From assembly GCA_013214425.1 (NCBI GenBank), contig JABSPN010000160.1:1-7071 (forward strand): DNA of 7,071 nt, in the 5' to 3' direction. Of this stretch, positions 1-6,908 are shown piece by piece (position 1 is the first letter of the stretch; each line of letters starts with the position of its first letter). The position numbers and the translations under genes are program-made. Source of the stretch: Flavobacteriaceae bacterium (GTDB lineage: Bacteria > Bacteroidota > Bacteroidia > Flavobacteriales > Flavobacteriaceae). The notes under the pieces are model-generated. The model did no database searches. It had not been told where the DNA came from and saw nothing but the letters and a program-made list of their open reading frames with translations.

Positions 1-440
1 AAGGTTATCACATCAAAACTTTGTTCTTCAAATGTTAGCAAATTATCAATATTATATACTGCATTTCCTGTTTTCGAATTGGCAATTGCTCTTGCTTGCT
101 CATTTGGTTCTATTCCGGTAACCTTCCATTTATTGTTTTTAGCCACTTCTAAGAAATCTCCCGTTCCGCATCCAATATCTAGTAATTGTTTTTCTCCTGA
201 ATACTCATTGATAAGATTCAATTTCTTTTTCAAAGAATAATTTCTAACCAGGTGATAGACCTTTTCAATTAAGTTTCTTTTGGCATCAGTATGAGAAATA
301 TAATCTTCACTTTCGTAGTACTTTCCTAATTCTTCTTCCGAAGGTTGAGGACTTGTTACCAACATGTCTAGTTCTTGATTATAGAGAAGTTCAAATACTT
401 CTTTAGAAACGGAGTGGTCTGTTACTTTAAAATTATTCAT
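1..440 (-). CDS. Class I SAM-dependent methyltransferase, 3' end cut by window edge
   Basis: I read 146 complete codons from an ATG at 440 to the window edge with no stop, so the C-terminal part is missing. The SAM-binding motif I is clear at residues 86-97 (LLDIGCGTGDFL). It is followed by the acidic end of strand beta-2 at about residues 108-113 (TGIEPN), where Glu111 would bind the SAM ribose. The sequence breaks off at FDVIT, the usual motif before the W-H-V-L-E-H type segment. The first 70 residues (a YY pair at 41-42, then a charged helix) resemble the N-terminal cap of small Methyltransf_11/23-type enzymes. The start overlaps the stop of the upstream gene by 8 bp (ATGAATAA), which supports both this start and translational coupling. 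The substrate cannot be told from sequence. Methyltransferase fold: very likely. Specific role: unknown. Confidence 0.9.
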   Translation of the reverse strand, partial: MNNFKVTDHSVSKEVFELLYNQELDMLVTSPQPSEEELGKYYESEDYISHTDAKRNLIEKVYHLVRNYSLKKKLNLINEYSGEKQLLDIGCGTGDFLEVAKNNKWKVTGIEPNEQARAIANSKTGNAVYNIDNLLTFEEQSFDVIT

Positions 441-960
441 TGTTTTCTTCAATAGAATTGTATAATTCTACATCTAGTAAATCTCGTAAGAAATTTCCTT
501 CATTATATGCATCCTGATAATTATTAGAAGTATATACTGTTACGTGTTTATTTCCTTTAAAGAATTTAACAGTAAATTTATAATGCTTACTAGAATGCCC
601 TAAAGAACTAATAGCTCCATATTCGTTTGAACCACTAAATGTAGCTGCAAATAAAGAAATATAATCGGGAAAAGGAAAATCTAGTTTTAGACTAATTAGT
701 TTTAATCCAAAAACAGTGATGTGTTTTTTATTATTAAAATCTTTAGTGATCTCATATTGCAAATAAAATCCAATAGTAATTAAGCCTATTAAAATAAAAA
801 CGATACTTACTATAAAAGCCCCTCCTAATAACGGGAAGGCACTAATGAATAATAATACCCCACCAAGGATATATTGTTTTAATGTTCTTTCTTGATTTAA
901 AATGACTTTGTCCATAAGATTTGTTTTGTTAATTGTTCCACGTGAAACATTAGTAGTCAT
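433..960 (-). CDS. Small two-span membrane protein of unknown function (175 aa, or 160 aa from an internal start)
   Basis: I do not recognise a named family with certainty. Two adjacent hydrophobic segments lie at about residues 30-50 and 51-67, with a short loop around Pro43-Gly47. After them comes a soluble tail with the pattern KDFNNKKHITVFGLKLIS and later DFPFPDYISLFAA. This looks like a small Bacteroidota family of membrane proteins with a beta-rich cytoplasmic tail, but that is recall rather than a search result. The gene begins 21 bp after mnmG and overlaps the methyltransferase start by 8 bp, so it is likely co-transcribed with both. The start is uncertain. From Met1 (960) the reading frame runs through a parS site that encodes residues 4-9 (NVSRGT). 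From Met16 (915, MDKVILNQ) the parS site would be non-coding leader. The polar, poorly ordered residues 1-15 make Met16 a serious alternative. Confidence 0.75.
   Translation of the reverse strand: MTTNVSRGTINKTNLMDKVILNQERTLKQYILGGVLLFISAFPLLGGAFIVSIVFILIGLITIGFYLQYEITKDFNNKKHITVFGLKLISLKLDFPFPDYISLFAATFSGSNEYGAISSLGHSSKHYKFTVKFFKGNKHVTVYTSNNYQDAYNEGNFLRDLLDVELYNSIEENNE
934..949 (+). promoter_or_regulatory. parS centromere site A (ParB/Spo0J binding site)
   Basis: The 16-mer TGTTCCACGTGAAACA matches the classic bacterial parS consensus TGTTNCACGTGAAACA. It is palindromic except for one position pair. ParB nucleates on such sites, clamps DNA using CTP, spreads, and recruits SMC near the replication origin. 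The site lies 33 bp beyond the mnmG stop codon, within the first codons of the small membrane protein, or just upstream of it if Met16 is the true start. It is about 1.93 kb from the other two sites. Confidence 0.9.
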
Positions 961-981
961 TTTTATAAAAAAGTTACAGGA

Positions 982-2853
982 CTATCTTCCAAGAAAAACT
1001 AACAAGACAGAAATATCACTAGGAGAAACTCCCGATACTCGTGAGGCCTGACTTATGGTTCTGGGTTGAATTTCTGAAAGTTTCAACTTAGCTTCTGTAG
1101 AAAGTGATTTTAATTTACTATAATCAAAATCTTTAGGAATTTTCACATAATCCAAACGCTGTAATTTATCAGCATTCAATTTTTCTTTCGCTATATAACC
1201 TGAATATTTGATTTGAATTTCTGTTTGCTCGAGTACTTCATTATCCAAATCATGCTCATTGATATATTCAGAAACAGCGGCTACTTTTTTCATATCCTCC
1301 ATAATTATATTTGGTCTGGCGAATATTTTAAACATTTTATCCTGTTGTTTAACAAGCGAAGAATTTTTACTTTCTAAAATCGGATTAATTTCATCTGGTT
1401 TTACACTTGTGTCTCTAAAAAAATTAATGAAATTATCAGAAAGATGTTGTTTTTCTTCCATACGTTTCATTCTCTTTTCAGATGCAATACCCAATTCAAA
1501 TCCTTTAGGAGTTAATCTAAAATCGGCATTATCTTGTCTCAATAACGTACGATATTCTGCTCGAGAGGTAAACATACGATACGGCTCTTCAGTGCCTTTT
1601 GTGATTAAATCATCTATCAATACACCAATATATGCTTCATCCCTATTAAGAATAAATTCATCTCTTTCCTGAACTTTTAATGCTGCATTTATTCCAGCCA
1701 TTAAACCTTGAGAAGCGGCTTCTTCATATCCTGTTGTCCCATTTATTTGTCCTGCAAAATATAAACCTGATACTAATTTAGTTTCTAATGTATGTTTCAA
1801 CTGGGTGGGAGGGAAGTAGTCATACTCAATCGCGTAGCCTGGTCTGAAGAATTTGACATTTTCAAAACCAACTACAGAGCGCAATGCTTTAAATTGAACG
1901 TCTTCGGGTAGCGATGTTGAAAAGCCGTTGATATAATATTCTACGGTATTCCATCCTTCCGGTTCTACAAATAATTGATGTCTATCTTTATCTGCAAAAC
2001 GATTGATTTTATCTTCAATAGATGGACAATATCTAGGACCAATACTTTTGATTCTTCCGTTAAACATTGGCGAGCGATCAAAACCTTCTTTTAATAGATC
2101 ATGAACAAGTTGACTTGTATAAGACATATGACAAGGACGTTGTTCTTTTAATGGTTTTGTTTCATCTGAATAAGAGAATTTTTCTGGATAATCATCTCCA
2201 GGTTGGATAATCATTTTTGAAAAATCTAAACTTCTTCCATCCACTCTTGGAGGTGTTCCAGTTTTCATTCTCCCAGATGCGAAACCAACTTCTACAAGCT
2301 CTTTTGTAATTCCTGTTGCTGCTCTTTCACCTGCTCTTCCTCCACCAAATTGTTTCTCTCCTATATGAATTAATCCATTTAAAAAAGTTCCGTTGGTGAG
2401 AACAACTGTTTTTGCTTTTATTGTTAAACCTAATGATGTTTTAACTCCTTTAATTTCTTCATTTTCTATGATAAGTCCATTGATCATTTCCTGATAGAAA
2501 TCTACATTATGAGTGTTTTCTAATTTCAGTCTCCATTCTTCTGCGAAGCGCATTCTATCAGATTGTGCTCTTGGCGACCACATTGCTGGTCCTTTAGATT
2601 TATTCAACATCTTAAATTGAATAGCAGTATTGTCTGTTACAATACCACTGTAACCACCTAGTGCATCTATTTCTCTTACAATTTGTCCTTTGGCAATTCC
2701 ACCCATTGCAGGGTTACAAGACATTTGTGCAATATTTTGGAGATTCATTGTGACGAGTAAGGTAGCACATCCCATATTAGCAGCAGCAGCAGCAGCTTCA
2801 GATCCTGCATGTCCAGCTCCTACAACAATAACATCATATTCTTTTAAAAACAT
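982..2853 (-). CDS. mnmG: tRNA uridine-5-carboxymethylaminomethyl(34) synthesis enzyme MnmG (GidA)
   Basis: MnmG forms a complex with the GTPase MnmE in the cytoplasm. Using FAD, methylene-tetrahydrofolate and NADH, it installs the (carboxymethyl)aminomethyl group on U34 of certain tRNAs. The 623-aa length is typical of the long form. The FAD Rossmann motif is at residues 12-19 (GAGHAGSE). Catalytic-type Cys46 lies in QMSCNPAMGG, and the second conserved Cys276 in GPRYCPSIE (272-280). The motif GQINGTTGYEEAASQG starts at 368, and the signature FTSRAEYRTLLRQDNADFRL starts at 428. The C-terminal helical region, ending SRVSGVSPSDISVLLVFLGR, is the family's MnmE/tRNA-binding end. The ATG at 2853 fits the family N-terminus (MFLKEYDVIVVGAGHAG). 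The gene follows ybeY by 34 bp, and a parS site lies in that gap. No key residue appears to be missing. Confidence 0.99.
   Translation of the reverse strand: MFLKEYDVIVVGAGHAGSEAAAAAANMGCATLLVTMNLQNIAQMSCNPAMGGIAKGQIVREIDALGGYSGIVTDNTAIQFKMLNKSKGPAMWSPRAQSDRMRFAEEWRLKLENTHNVDFYQEMINGLIIENEEIKGVKTSLGLTIKAKTVVLTNGTFLNGLIHIGEKQFGGGRAGERAATGITKELVEVGFASGRMKTGTPPRVDGRSLDFSKMIIQPGDDYPEKFSYSDETKPLKEQRPCHMSYTSQLVHDLLKEGFDRSPMFNGRIKSIGPRYCPSIEDKINRFADKDRHQLFVEPEGWNTVEYYINGFSTSLPEDVQFKALRSVVGFENVKFFRPGYAIEYDYFPPTQLKHTLETKLVSGLYFAGQINGTTGYEEAASQGLMAGINAALKVQERDEFILNRDEAYIGVLIDDLITKGTEEPYRMFTSRAEYRTLLRQDNADFRLTPKGFELGIASEKRMKRMEEKQHLSDNFINFFRDTSVKPDEINPILESKNSSLVKQQDKMFKIFARPNIIMEDMKKVAAVSEYINEHDLDNEVLEQTEIQIKYSGYIAKEKLNADKLQRLDYVKIPKDFDYSKLKSLSTEAKLKLSEIQPRTISQASRVSGVSPSDISVLLVFLGR
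2779..2796 (-). repeat. Six perfect GCT codons (poly-Ala) in mnmG
   Basis: An uninterrupted (AGC)6 run on the + strand reads as six identical GCT codons for Ala20-Ala25, in the first helix of the MnmG FAD-binding fold. Alanine-rich sequence is normal for the family here, but use of one codon six times in a row makes a small simple-sequence repeat. Confidence 0.85.
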
Positions 2854-2862
2854 AATTCTGAA

Positions 2863-2878
2863 TGTTCCACGTGGAACG
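2863..2878 (-). promoter_or_regulatory. parS centromere site B, between ybeY and mnmG
   Basis: The + strand reads TGTTCCACGTGGAACG, one base away at the end from the perfect palindromic parS TGTTCCACGTGGAACA. The site occupies nearly half of the 34-bp ybeY-mnmG gap and ends 9 bp before the mnmG start codon. Its centre is 29 bp from site C, about 2.8 helical turns. ParB bound here could also impede transcription or translation start of mnmG, but that is inference. Confidence 0.9.
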
Positions 2879-2887
2879 TTTTATTAA

Positions 2888-3307
2888 TTATTGTTCCACG
2901 TGGAACATGTTAATTGCTTCTTCTTCTTTTAAACGCATTTCTTTTTTATCAGTATCAGATTTATCCATAAACCCAATCAAGTGTAGTACACCATGACTCA
3001 TGACCCTCTTTAATTCGTTGTCAAAACTAACATCATATGATTCTGCATTTTCTTTTACTCTTTCGATAGAAATAAATATATCTGAGATTAATGTATTTCC
3101 TAAAGAATTATCAAAAGTGATGATATCTGTATAGGTATCATGCTGAAGAAATTCTACATTGATTCTATGAAGGTATTCATCATCGCAAAATATATAGTTG
3201 ATTTCATCAAAATCACATTGGTGAAATAGAATTAATCTTGTTATCCAATCAGCATAATCTTTTTCACTATTGAGGTTAAAGTTTGTTTCGTAATTAAAGC
3301 TAATCAT
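2888..3307 (-). CDS. ybeY: YbeY, rRNA maturation endoribonuclease (UPF0054), Bacteroidota-type metal motif
   Basis: YbeY is a cytoplasmic metal-dependent RNase involved in 16S rRNA 3'-end maturation and ribosome quality control. The 139-aa length is usual for this phylum. The core YTDIITF (59-65) matches the family's pTDVLSF segment, and the metal-binding motif is HGVLHLIGFMD at 105-115. His105 and His109 are present. The third ligand, His in the canonical H-x3-H-x5-H motif, is Asp115 here. The position of the conserved Arg before the TD motif (E. coli Arg59) appears to be Leu54. I recall both changes as common in Bacteroidota homologues, so the enzyme is probably active. The ATG at 3307 overlaps the DUF4175 stop by 8 bp. 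The final residues MFHVEQ are encoded by a parS palindrome, so this tail is set by the DNA site rather than by protein need. Confidence 0.95.
   Translation of the reverse strand: MISFNYETNFNLNSEKDYADWITRLILFHQCDFDEINYIFCDDEYLHRINVEFLQHDTYTDIITFDNSLGNTLISDIFISIERVKENAESYDVSFDNELKRVMSHGVLHLIGFMDKSDTDKKEMRLKEEEAINMFHVEQ
2892..2907 (+). promoter_or_regulatory. parS centromere site C, perfect palindrome inside the ybeY 3' end
   Basis: TGTTCCACGTGGAACA is a perfect 16-bp palindrome identical to the parS form I recall from several Gram-negative chromosomes. It lies in the last codons of ybeY, where it is read as FHVEQ, and stops 2 bp short of the stop codon. Thirteen AT-only bases separate it from site B. 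Two sites this close suggest cooperative ParB loading at a main centromere locus. Confidence 0.95.
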
Positions 3308-6300
3308 TTCCCTTTTTGAAATACGTATTTACTTTCTCCTTGTAAATAGTTTGCAAAGGTAATGCTTGTCTGTCTAATATTTCCTTTTCATTGAAATATT
3401 CTTTAGCATTTGGAATTTTCTGTTGTATGGAATTATTATATTCCTCCTGATTGGTATTCGCTTCTCGCTTGTTATCTTGTCCTTGTTTTAATCTGGCATC
3501 TTCTAATTTAAGTAACTCATGCTTGAGATTTTGCATCTTTTCTATTACTTCATTTGTAAAACCCTTGTCTAAAAGTTCCTCTTCTATCTCTTCCATTTGT
3601 TTAGTTAAATTACCAGCATTTCCTTTTTTTCCGTCTTTAGAAAGGGCATCTTCTAATTGTTTTCTTAAGGCTTGTTGCTGTTGGAATATTTTATATAATT
3701 CACCTGAAAGTTGTTCTGAATCTCCATCTCCTCCAGATCCAGATTTATTCCCTTCACCCTTTTGCTGACCATCGCCTTTACTACCAGGTTTCTTTTGTCC
3801 GCCTTTTTCTTTTCCCTTATCACCCATATTCTGCTTCATCTGCTGAATGTTACTCTCTTGCTCTTGAATTATATCAGACAATTGAAAACCTTGTCCACTA
3901 CCATTTGGCTTATCACATTGACCAGCTCCAGGCATCATTTGCATCATTTGATTTTGCATGTTATTCAATACATCACTCAAATAATCTGCTAAATTATTAG
4001 CAGCAGTAACTGCATACTGTTGATTGGCTGTTCCTTTATAAATATCCGTTTCGGCGAATAATTCCAATGACTTATCAATATTGAAATGCACATCTGTTAC
4101 CTCCTTATTTATCTTATCTGATATCATTGGATTTCTTAAAGAAAGAGCGAATAAGCTGTCATCTACATGCTTAAAATGTTCTCTCAATCGTTGTTGATCC
4201 TTCAAACGCTTAGAAAAAGAAGCATTAGTATGATCAATTTCTTTAAATTTACCTATAAGATCCTCTTGGTCAAATGAATAGAACAGTAAATTGTCTAAGA
4301 TCTGTCGTAACATCTTAGCATCTTCTTCTAAAGACTCTTGTGCTTGCATTTGCATCATTTGCATCATAGATTCACTCATCTGTTGCATTTTTTTTGCGGC
4401 ACTCTTTTGCTTTTTTTGAGCTTGCTTCTTTTTCTGATTCTGTAGGTTTTGAGAAGCTTCCTTTTGCTCTTGCTTTACTTCCTGCTCTTTCTTCTCATCA
4501 GTGTTCAGATCCATAGGTTTTTTTAACTCTTTATTTTCTTTTCTTAATTCATCCAACTGCTTTTGTAAGTCTTCGAATTTTTTATTGATTTTATCTTGCA
4601 ATTCTTTAGAATTTTTTTGACTAGTAGATAACTCTTCTTGCTCTTTTGCTAATTGCTCTAAATCTTTTCTTAACTTTTCAGTCTTTTGTGTAACATAATA
4701 ACGCTTGGTTAATTCAACCAATTGTTCTAAAGATCTTTGTTGTTCTGAATTTTGTTTCTTGAGATTTTCAATTTTTTTAGCTAAATCTTCTTCTCGTATT
4801 TTATCCTGAAGTTCTTTAAGTTCTTCTAATAATTTTTCGTTCTCTTCAATTTCTTTTTCCTGATTTTCTAGTCGCTCCTGAATAGCTTTCTTAAAATTAT
4901 CGTCTTCCTTATTGAAATCTTCTAAATTTTTATTCAACTGCTTGTTGAAATTTTTCATTAATTCATCTTGTTGTTGCTGTCGCTTTATAAAATTGTCTAA
5001 CTTCTTTTTATCATTCCAGGATAGTTCTTTTTTCTCTTTCTGATTCTTGGCAATTTGGTCTAATTCCTTTTCCTGATCTTCTAATTTTTCTAGTGATTTA
5101 TTAAATCCTTGAATTGATTTACTTTGTTGCTCTAATTGCTTTGTCTCCAATTCACTTTGTGTTAAAGACTTGAAATTAAAAAGTTGAGACTTTGAAGATT
5201 TATAATTATGAAATTGATCATTATCAAAAATTTCAAAATAAAACTGATAGTTTTCTCCTTCTTCGATGTCTAATCCATCAGGGAAAGTATAACTAAACTG
5301 ACTAAAATTGCCTTTGCTAATAGCTATTGATTTTTGCTTTTTCTCTTTTTCTTCTTTAAAATAAACTATATTCAGTTTTGTTAAACCATAGTCATCACTA
5401 ACATTTCCTAAGAAAAACATGTATTGTTGGTTAATACTATCTCTTTTAGAATAAACTTTAATATCAGGATATTGATCTTTAATTACCTTAATCTTATAAT
5501 TTAAATTTTCATAATCAGTAATATTCTTATTAGATGTTGTGATTTGATAAGCTAAGTTTTTATAAATCTTATGCACTGCACTAAATTCATTGTCATGTTT
5601 TGAAAAAGAAATATTTTCCTCAGATTGTAATGAAACTTCATCGGTTTGATTAGTTTTTATATTCCAGATAATTTGAGTTCCTTCAGGAATTATAGCATTT
5701 CCAGTATTTTTAAAAATATCTTGTTGTTTGTTTAGGTAAGGCGGATAATTAACTTCCATTTTAAAATCTAAAATAGAAGGAACAGATAGAATTTGTAAGT
5801 TATAATATCGGGATCTCACATCATTTCCATTCAAATTAAAGGAAATATCATGTTTAGGATTTTTAAATGTATAGTAATAGCTTCCTGGTTCTTTCTGTTT
5901 TAATAAATAGGTTTCTCCATTGTAATTAATTGAAACATTTTCAGGAACAACTTTTCCTTCTGTTCTCACATACAAAACAAAATCTTCCCCTTCTAAGGTT
6001 TTAAGTTTATTATTAATGACAAAAAATTGAAATGGTGCTGGAGGTGTATAAGCCTGATCGTAATTTATTACTCTATTGTAACTATCTTTAATAGATTTAT
6101 TTGTTCCGGTTACTAAGCTGATTAAATAAATTAAAACAGGAATAACAGCATATTTCCAGTACTTTTTATTCTCTTTTAAATCAATTGCTTGTCTAAAAGG
6201 GATGGGTTGTAGCTCTTTAGATTTTTGATTGATACTTGCCAGAATTAATTCAGCGTTGGTATGAGAGCTTCCTAATTGTAGTAGGTTTTTTAATTTATCG

Positions 6301-6614
6301 GATACGTCAGGAAAATGATTTCCTATTATATCGGATGCATGTTCATTTGTAATTCCTTTTCTTAAACCAGATAGTTTTGTTAATGGTAAAATGATATAAC
6401 GAATAAAAAGGAAAACTTCAACTACTATAAATGTCCAAAATAAAATTCCCCTGCCCAAAGGTTTCAACCAAAGAAAGGATTCTATAAAAAGAGTAAAAAA
6501 GAAATAGATTAATCCTAAGGAAGCAAAAAATATTATTCCTTTAATTAATTCATTAGTGTAGAACTTTTTAGTAAAAGCCTCTAATTTCAATAATATTTCA
6601 TCATAATTACTCAT
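3300..6614 (-). CDS. DUF4175-type giant envelope protein with three N-terminal spans and a long coiled coil
   Basis: The 1104-aa product matches the general architecture of Bacteroidota DUF4175 proteins, which have no assigned function and are sometimes mislabelled ATPases. Hydrophobic spans lie at about 25-47, 57-77 and 152-170. An odd number of spans with a cytoplasmic N-terminus would place the rest in the periplasm. Residues 175-480 are beta-rich, starting with the segment PPAPFQFFVINN and resembling stacked Ig-like domains. Residues 487-745 are a highly charged Lys/Glu/Gln coiled coil. Two Met/Gln-rich patches lie at 743-757 and 886-894. A Gly/Lys-rich low-complexity linker spans 931-965, followed by a further helical region to the C-terminus. 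No Walker A motif is visible. It is the first gene of the row, overlaps ybeY by 8 bp, and ends with TAG. Family assignment is from memory of the architecture. Confidence 0.85.
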   Translation of the reverse strand: MSNYDEILLKLEAFTKKFYTNELIKGIIFFASLGLIYFFFTLFIESFLWLKPLGRGILFWTFIVVEVFLFIRYIILPLTKLSGLRKGITNEHASDIIGNHFPDVSDKLKNLLQLGSSHTNAELILASINQKSKELQPIPFRQAIDLKENKKYWKYAVIPVLIYLISLVTGTNKSIKDSYNRVINYDQAYTPPAPFQFFVINNKLKTLEGEDFVLYVRTEGKVVPENVSINYNGETYLLKQKEPGSYYYTFKNPKHDISFNLNGNDVRSRYYNLQILSVPSILDFKMEVNYPPYLNKQQDIFKNTGNAIIPEGTQIIWNIKTNQTDEVSLQSEENISFSKHDNEFSAVHKIYKNLAYQITTSNKNITDYENLNYKIKVIKDQYPDIKVYSKRDSINQQYMFFLGNVSDDYGLTKLNIVYFKEEKEKKQKSIAISKGNFSQFSYTFPDGLDIEEGENYQFYFEIFDNDQFHNYKSSKSQLFNFKSLTQSELETKQLEQQSKSIQGFNKSLEKLEDQEKELDQIAKNQKEKKELSWNDKKKLDNFIKRQQQQDELMKNFNKQLNKNLEDFNKEDDNFKKAIQERLENQEKEIEENEKLLEELKELQDKIREEDLAKKIENLKKQNSEQQRSLEQLVELTKRYYVTQKTEKLRKDLEQLAKEQEELSTSQKNSKELQDKINKKFEDLQKQLDELRKENKELKKPMDLNTDEKKEQEVKQEQKEASQNLQNQKKKQAQKKQKSAAKKMQQMSESMMQMMQMQAQESLEEDAKMLRQILDNLLFYSFDQEDLIGKFKEIDHTNASFSKRLKDQQRLREHFKHVDDSLFALSLRNPMISDKINKEVTDVHFNIDKSLELFAETDIYKGTANQQYAVTAANNLADYLSDVLNNMQNQMMQMMPGAGQCDKPNGSGQGFQLSDIIQEQESNIQQMKQNMGDKGKEKGGQKKPGSKGDGQQKGEGNKSGSGGDGDSEQLSGELYKIFQQQQALRKQLEDALSKDGKKGNAGNLTKQMEEIEEELLDKGFTNEVIEKMQNLKHELLKLEDARLKQGQDNKREANTNQEEYNNSIQQKIPNAKEYFNEKEILDRQALPLQTIYKEKVNTYFKKGND

Positions 6615-6654
6615 ATCCGCTGCATTTAAGACACTTAAAGTTAGTGCATTTTAT

Positions 6655-6662
6655 CAAATTTA
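6655..6662 (-). promoter_or_regulatory. Candidate -7 promoter element for the leftward operon
   Basis: On the minus strand TAAATTTG is an exact match to the Bacteroidota sigma -7 box TAnnTTTG. It would place the transcription start about 35 nt before the DUF4175 start codon. No clear TTTG -33 box is seen about 19 nt further upstream, so the call rests on one element in AT-rich DNA. Confidence 0.4.
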
Positions 6663-6908
6663 ATAAACTTCTTCATTTATTACACCTCTTTTAAACCTTC
6701 TTAACACTTATTCACTTTTTAACATCTATTATATTTCTCTCTTTTTCTTATTTAAAATTTAATAAAAAATGATGATAATAATAGCGTGTTAGTATCTGGA
6801 ATAACTTTTTTTCTTTTCCTTTTGAATTATTAATTTTTAAATAAAATCAACAGCTATTAACAATCCGTAAACAAGATAATAGTCTCATTTATAGCAATAA
6901 CAATCTCA

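Larger units (their letters stand above)
2862..2908 (-). promoter_or_regulatory. Potential mRNA hairpin formed by the tandem parS pair before mnmG
   Basis: The sequence 2862-2877 is the exact reverse complement of 2893-2908, giving a 16-bp perfect stem around a 15-nt AT-rich loop (2878-2892). The loop contains the ybeY stop codon (2888-2890), and the stem ends 8 nt before the mnmG start codon at 2853. In the transcript it would cover the mnmG ribosome-binding region. A ribosome finishing ybeY would open the 5' arm, so coupling of mnmG translation to ybeY is a plausible outcome. No U-tract follows the stem, so it is not a standard intrinsic terminator. Each arm is also self-palindromic, so other folds compete. 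Confidence 0.55.

Noticed and set aside
1259..1672. Open frame on the + strand opposite mnmG
   Set aside because: It lies wholly inside the firmly identified mnmG coding sequence and shows no protein-family features; it is a mirror of the real gene.
2690..2887. + strand 65-aa frame ending near the parS pair
   Set aside because: It is antisense to the conserved FAD-binding start of mnmG, with no independent support.
2862..2908. Intrinsic terminator between ybeY and mnmG
   Set aside because: The stem is strong but no U-tract follows it on the transcribed strand, and the parS identity explains the palindromes.
3451..3992. Two + strand open frames rich in Ser/Phe/Leu opposite the DUF4175 gene
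   Set aside because: Their composition is what the antisense of a Lys/Glu/Gln-rich coding region gives, and they have no domain signals.
4380..5160. SMC- or ATPase-like identity for the DUF4175 coiled coil, tempting next to parS sites
   Set aside because: There is no Walker A, Walker B or ABC signature, and three membrane spans precede the coiled coil.
6641..6676. Minus-strand 11-codon frame (MKKFIKFDKMH) with an AAGAGGT Shine-Dalgarno-like sequence upstream of the DUF4175 gene
   Set aside because: Such short frames are expected in AT-rich DNA, Bacteroidota rarely rely on Shine-Dalgarno sequences, and it overlaps the -7 box candidate, so it would start upstream of the predicted transcript.
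6855..6905. TAACAATC repeated at 6858-6865 and 6898-6905, exactly 40 bp apart
   Set aside because: Two copies of an 8-mer in AT-rich DNA are easily chance, and no third copy in phase was found.
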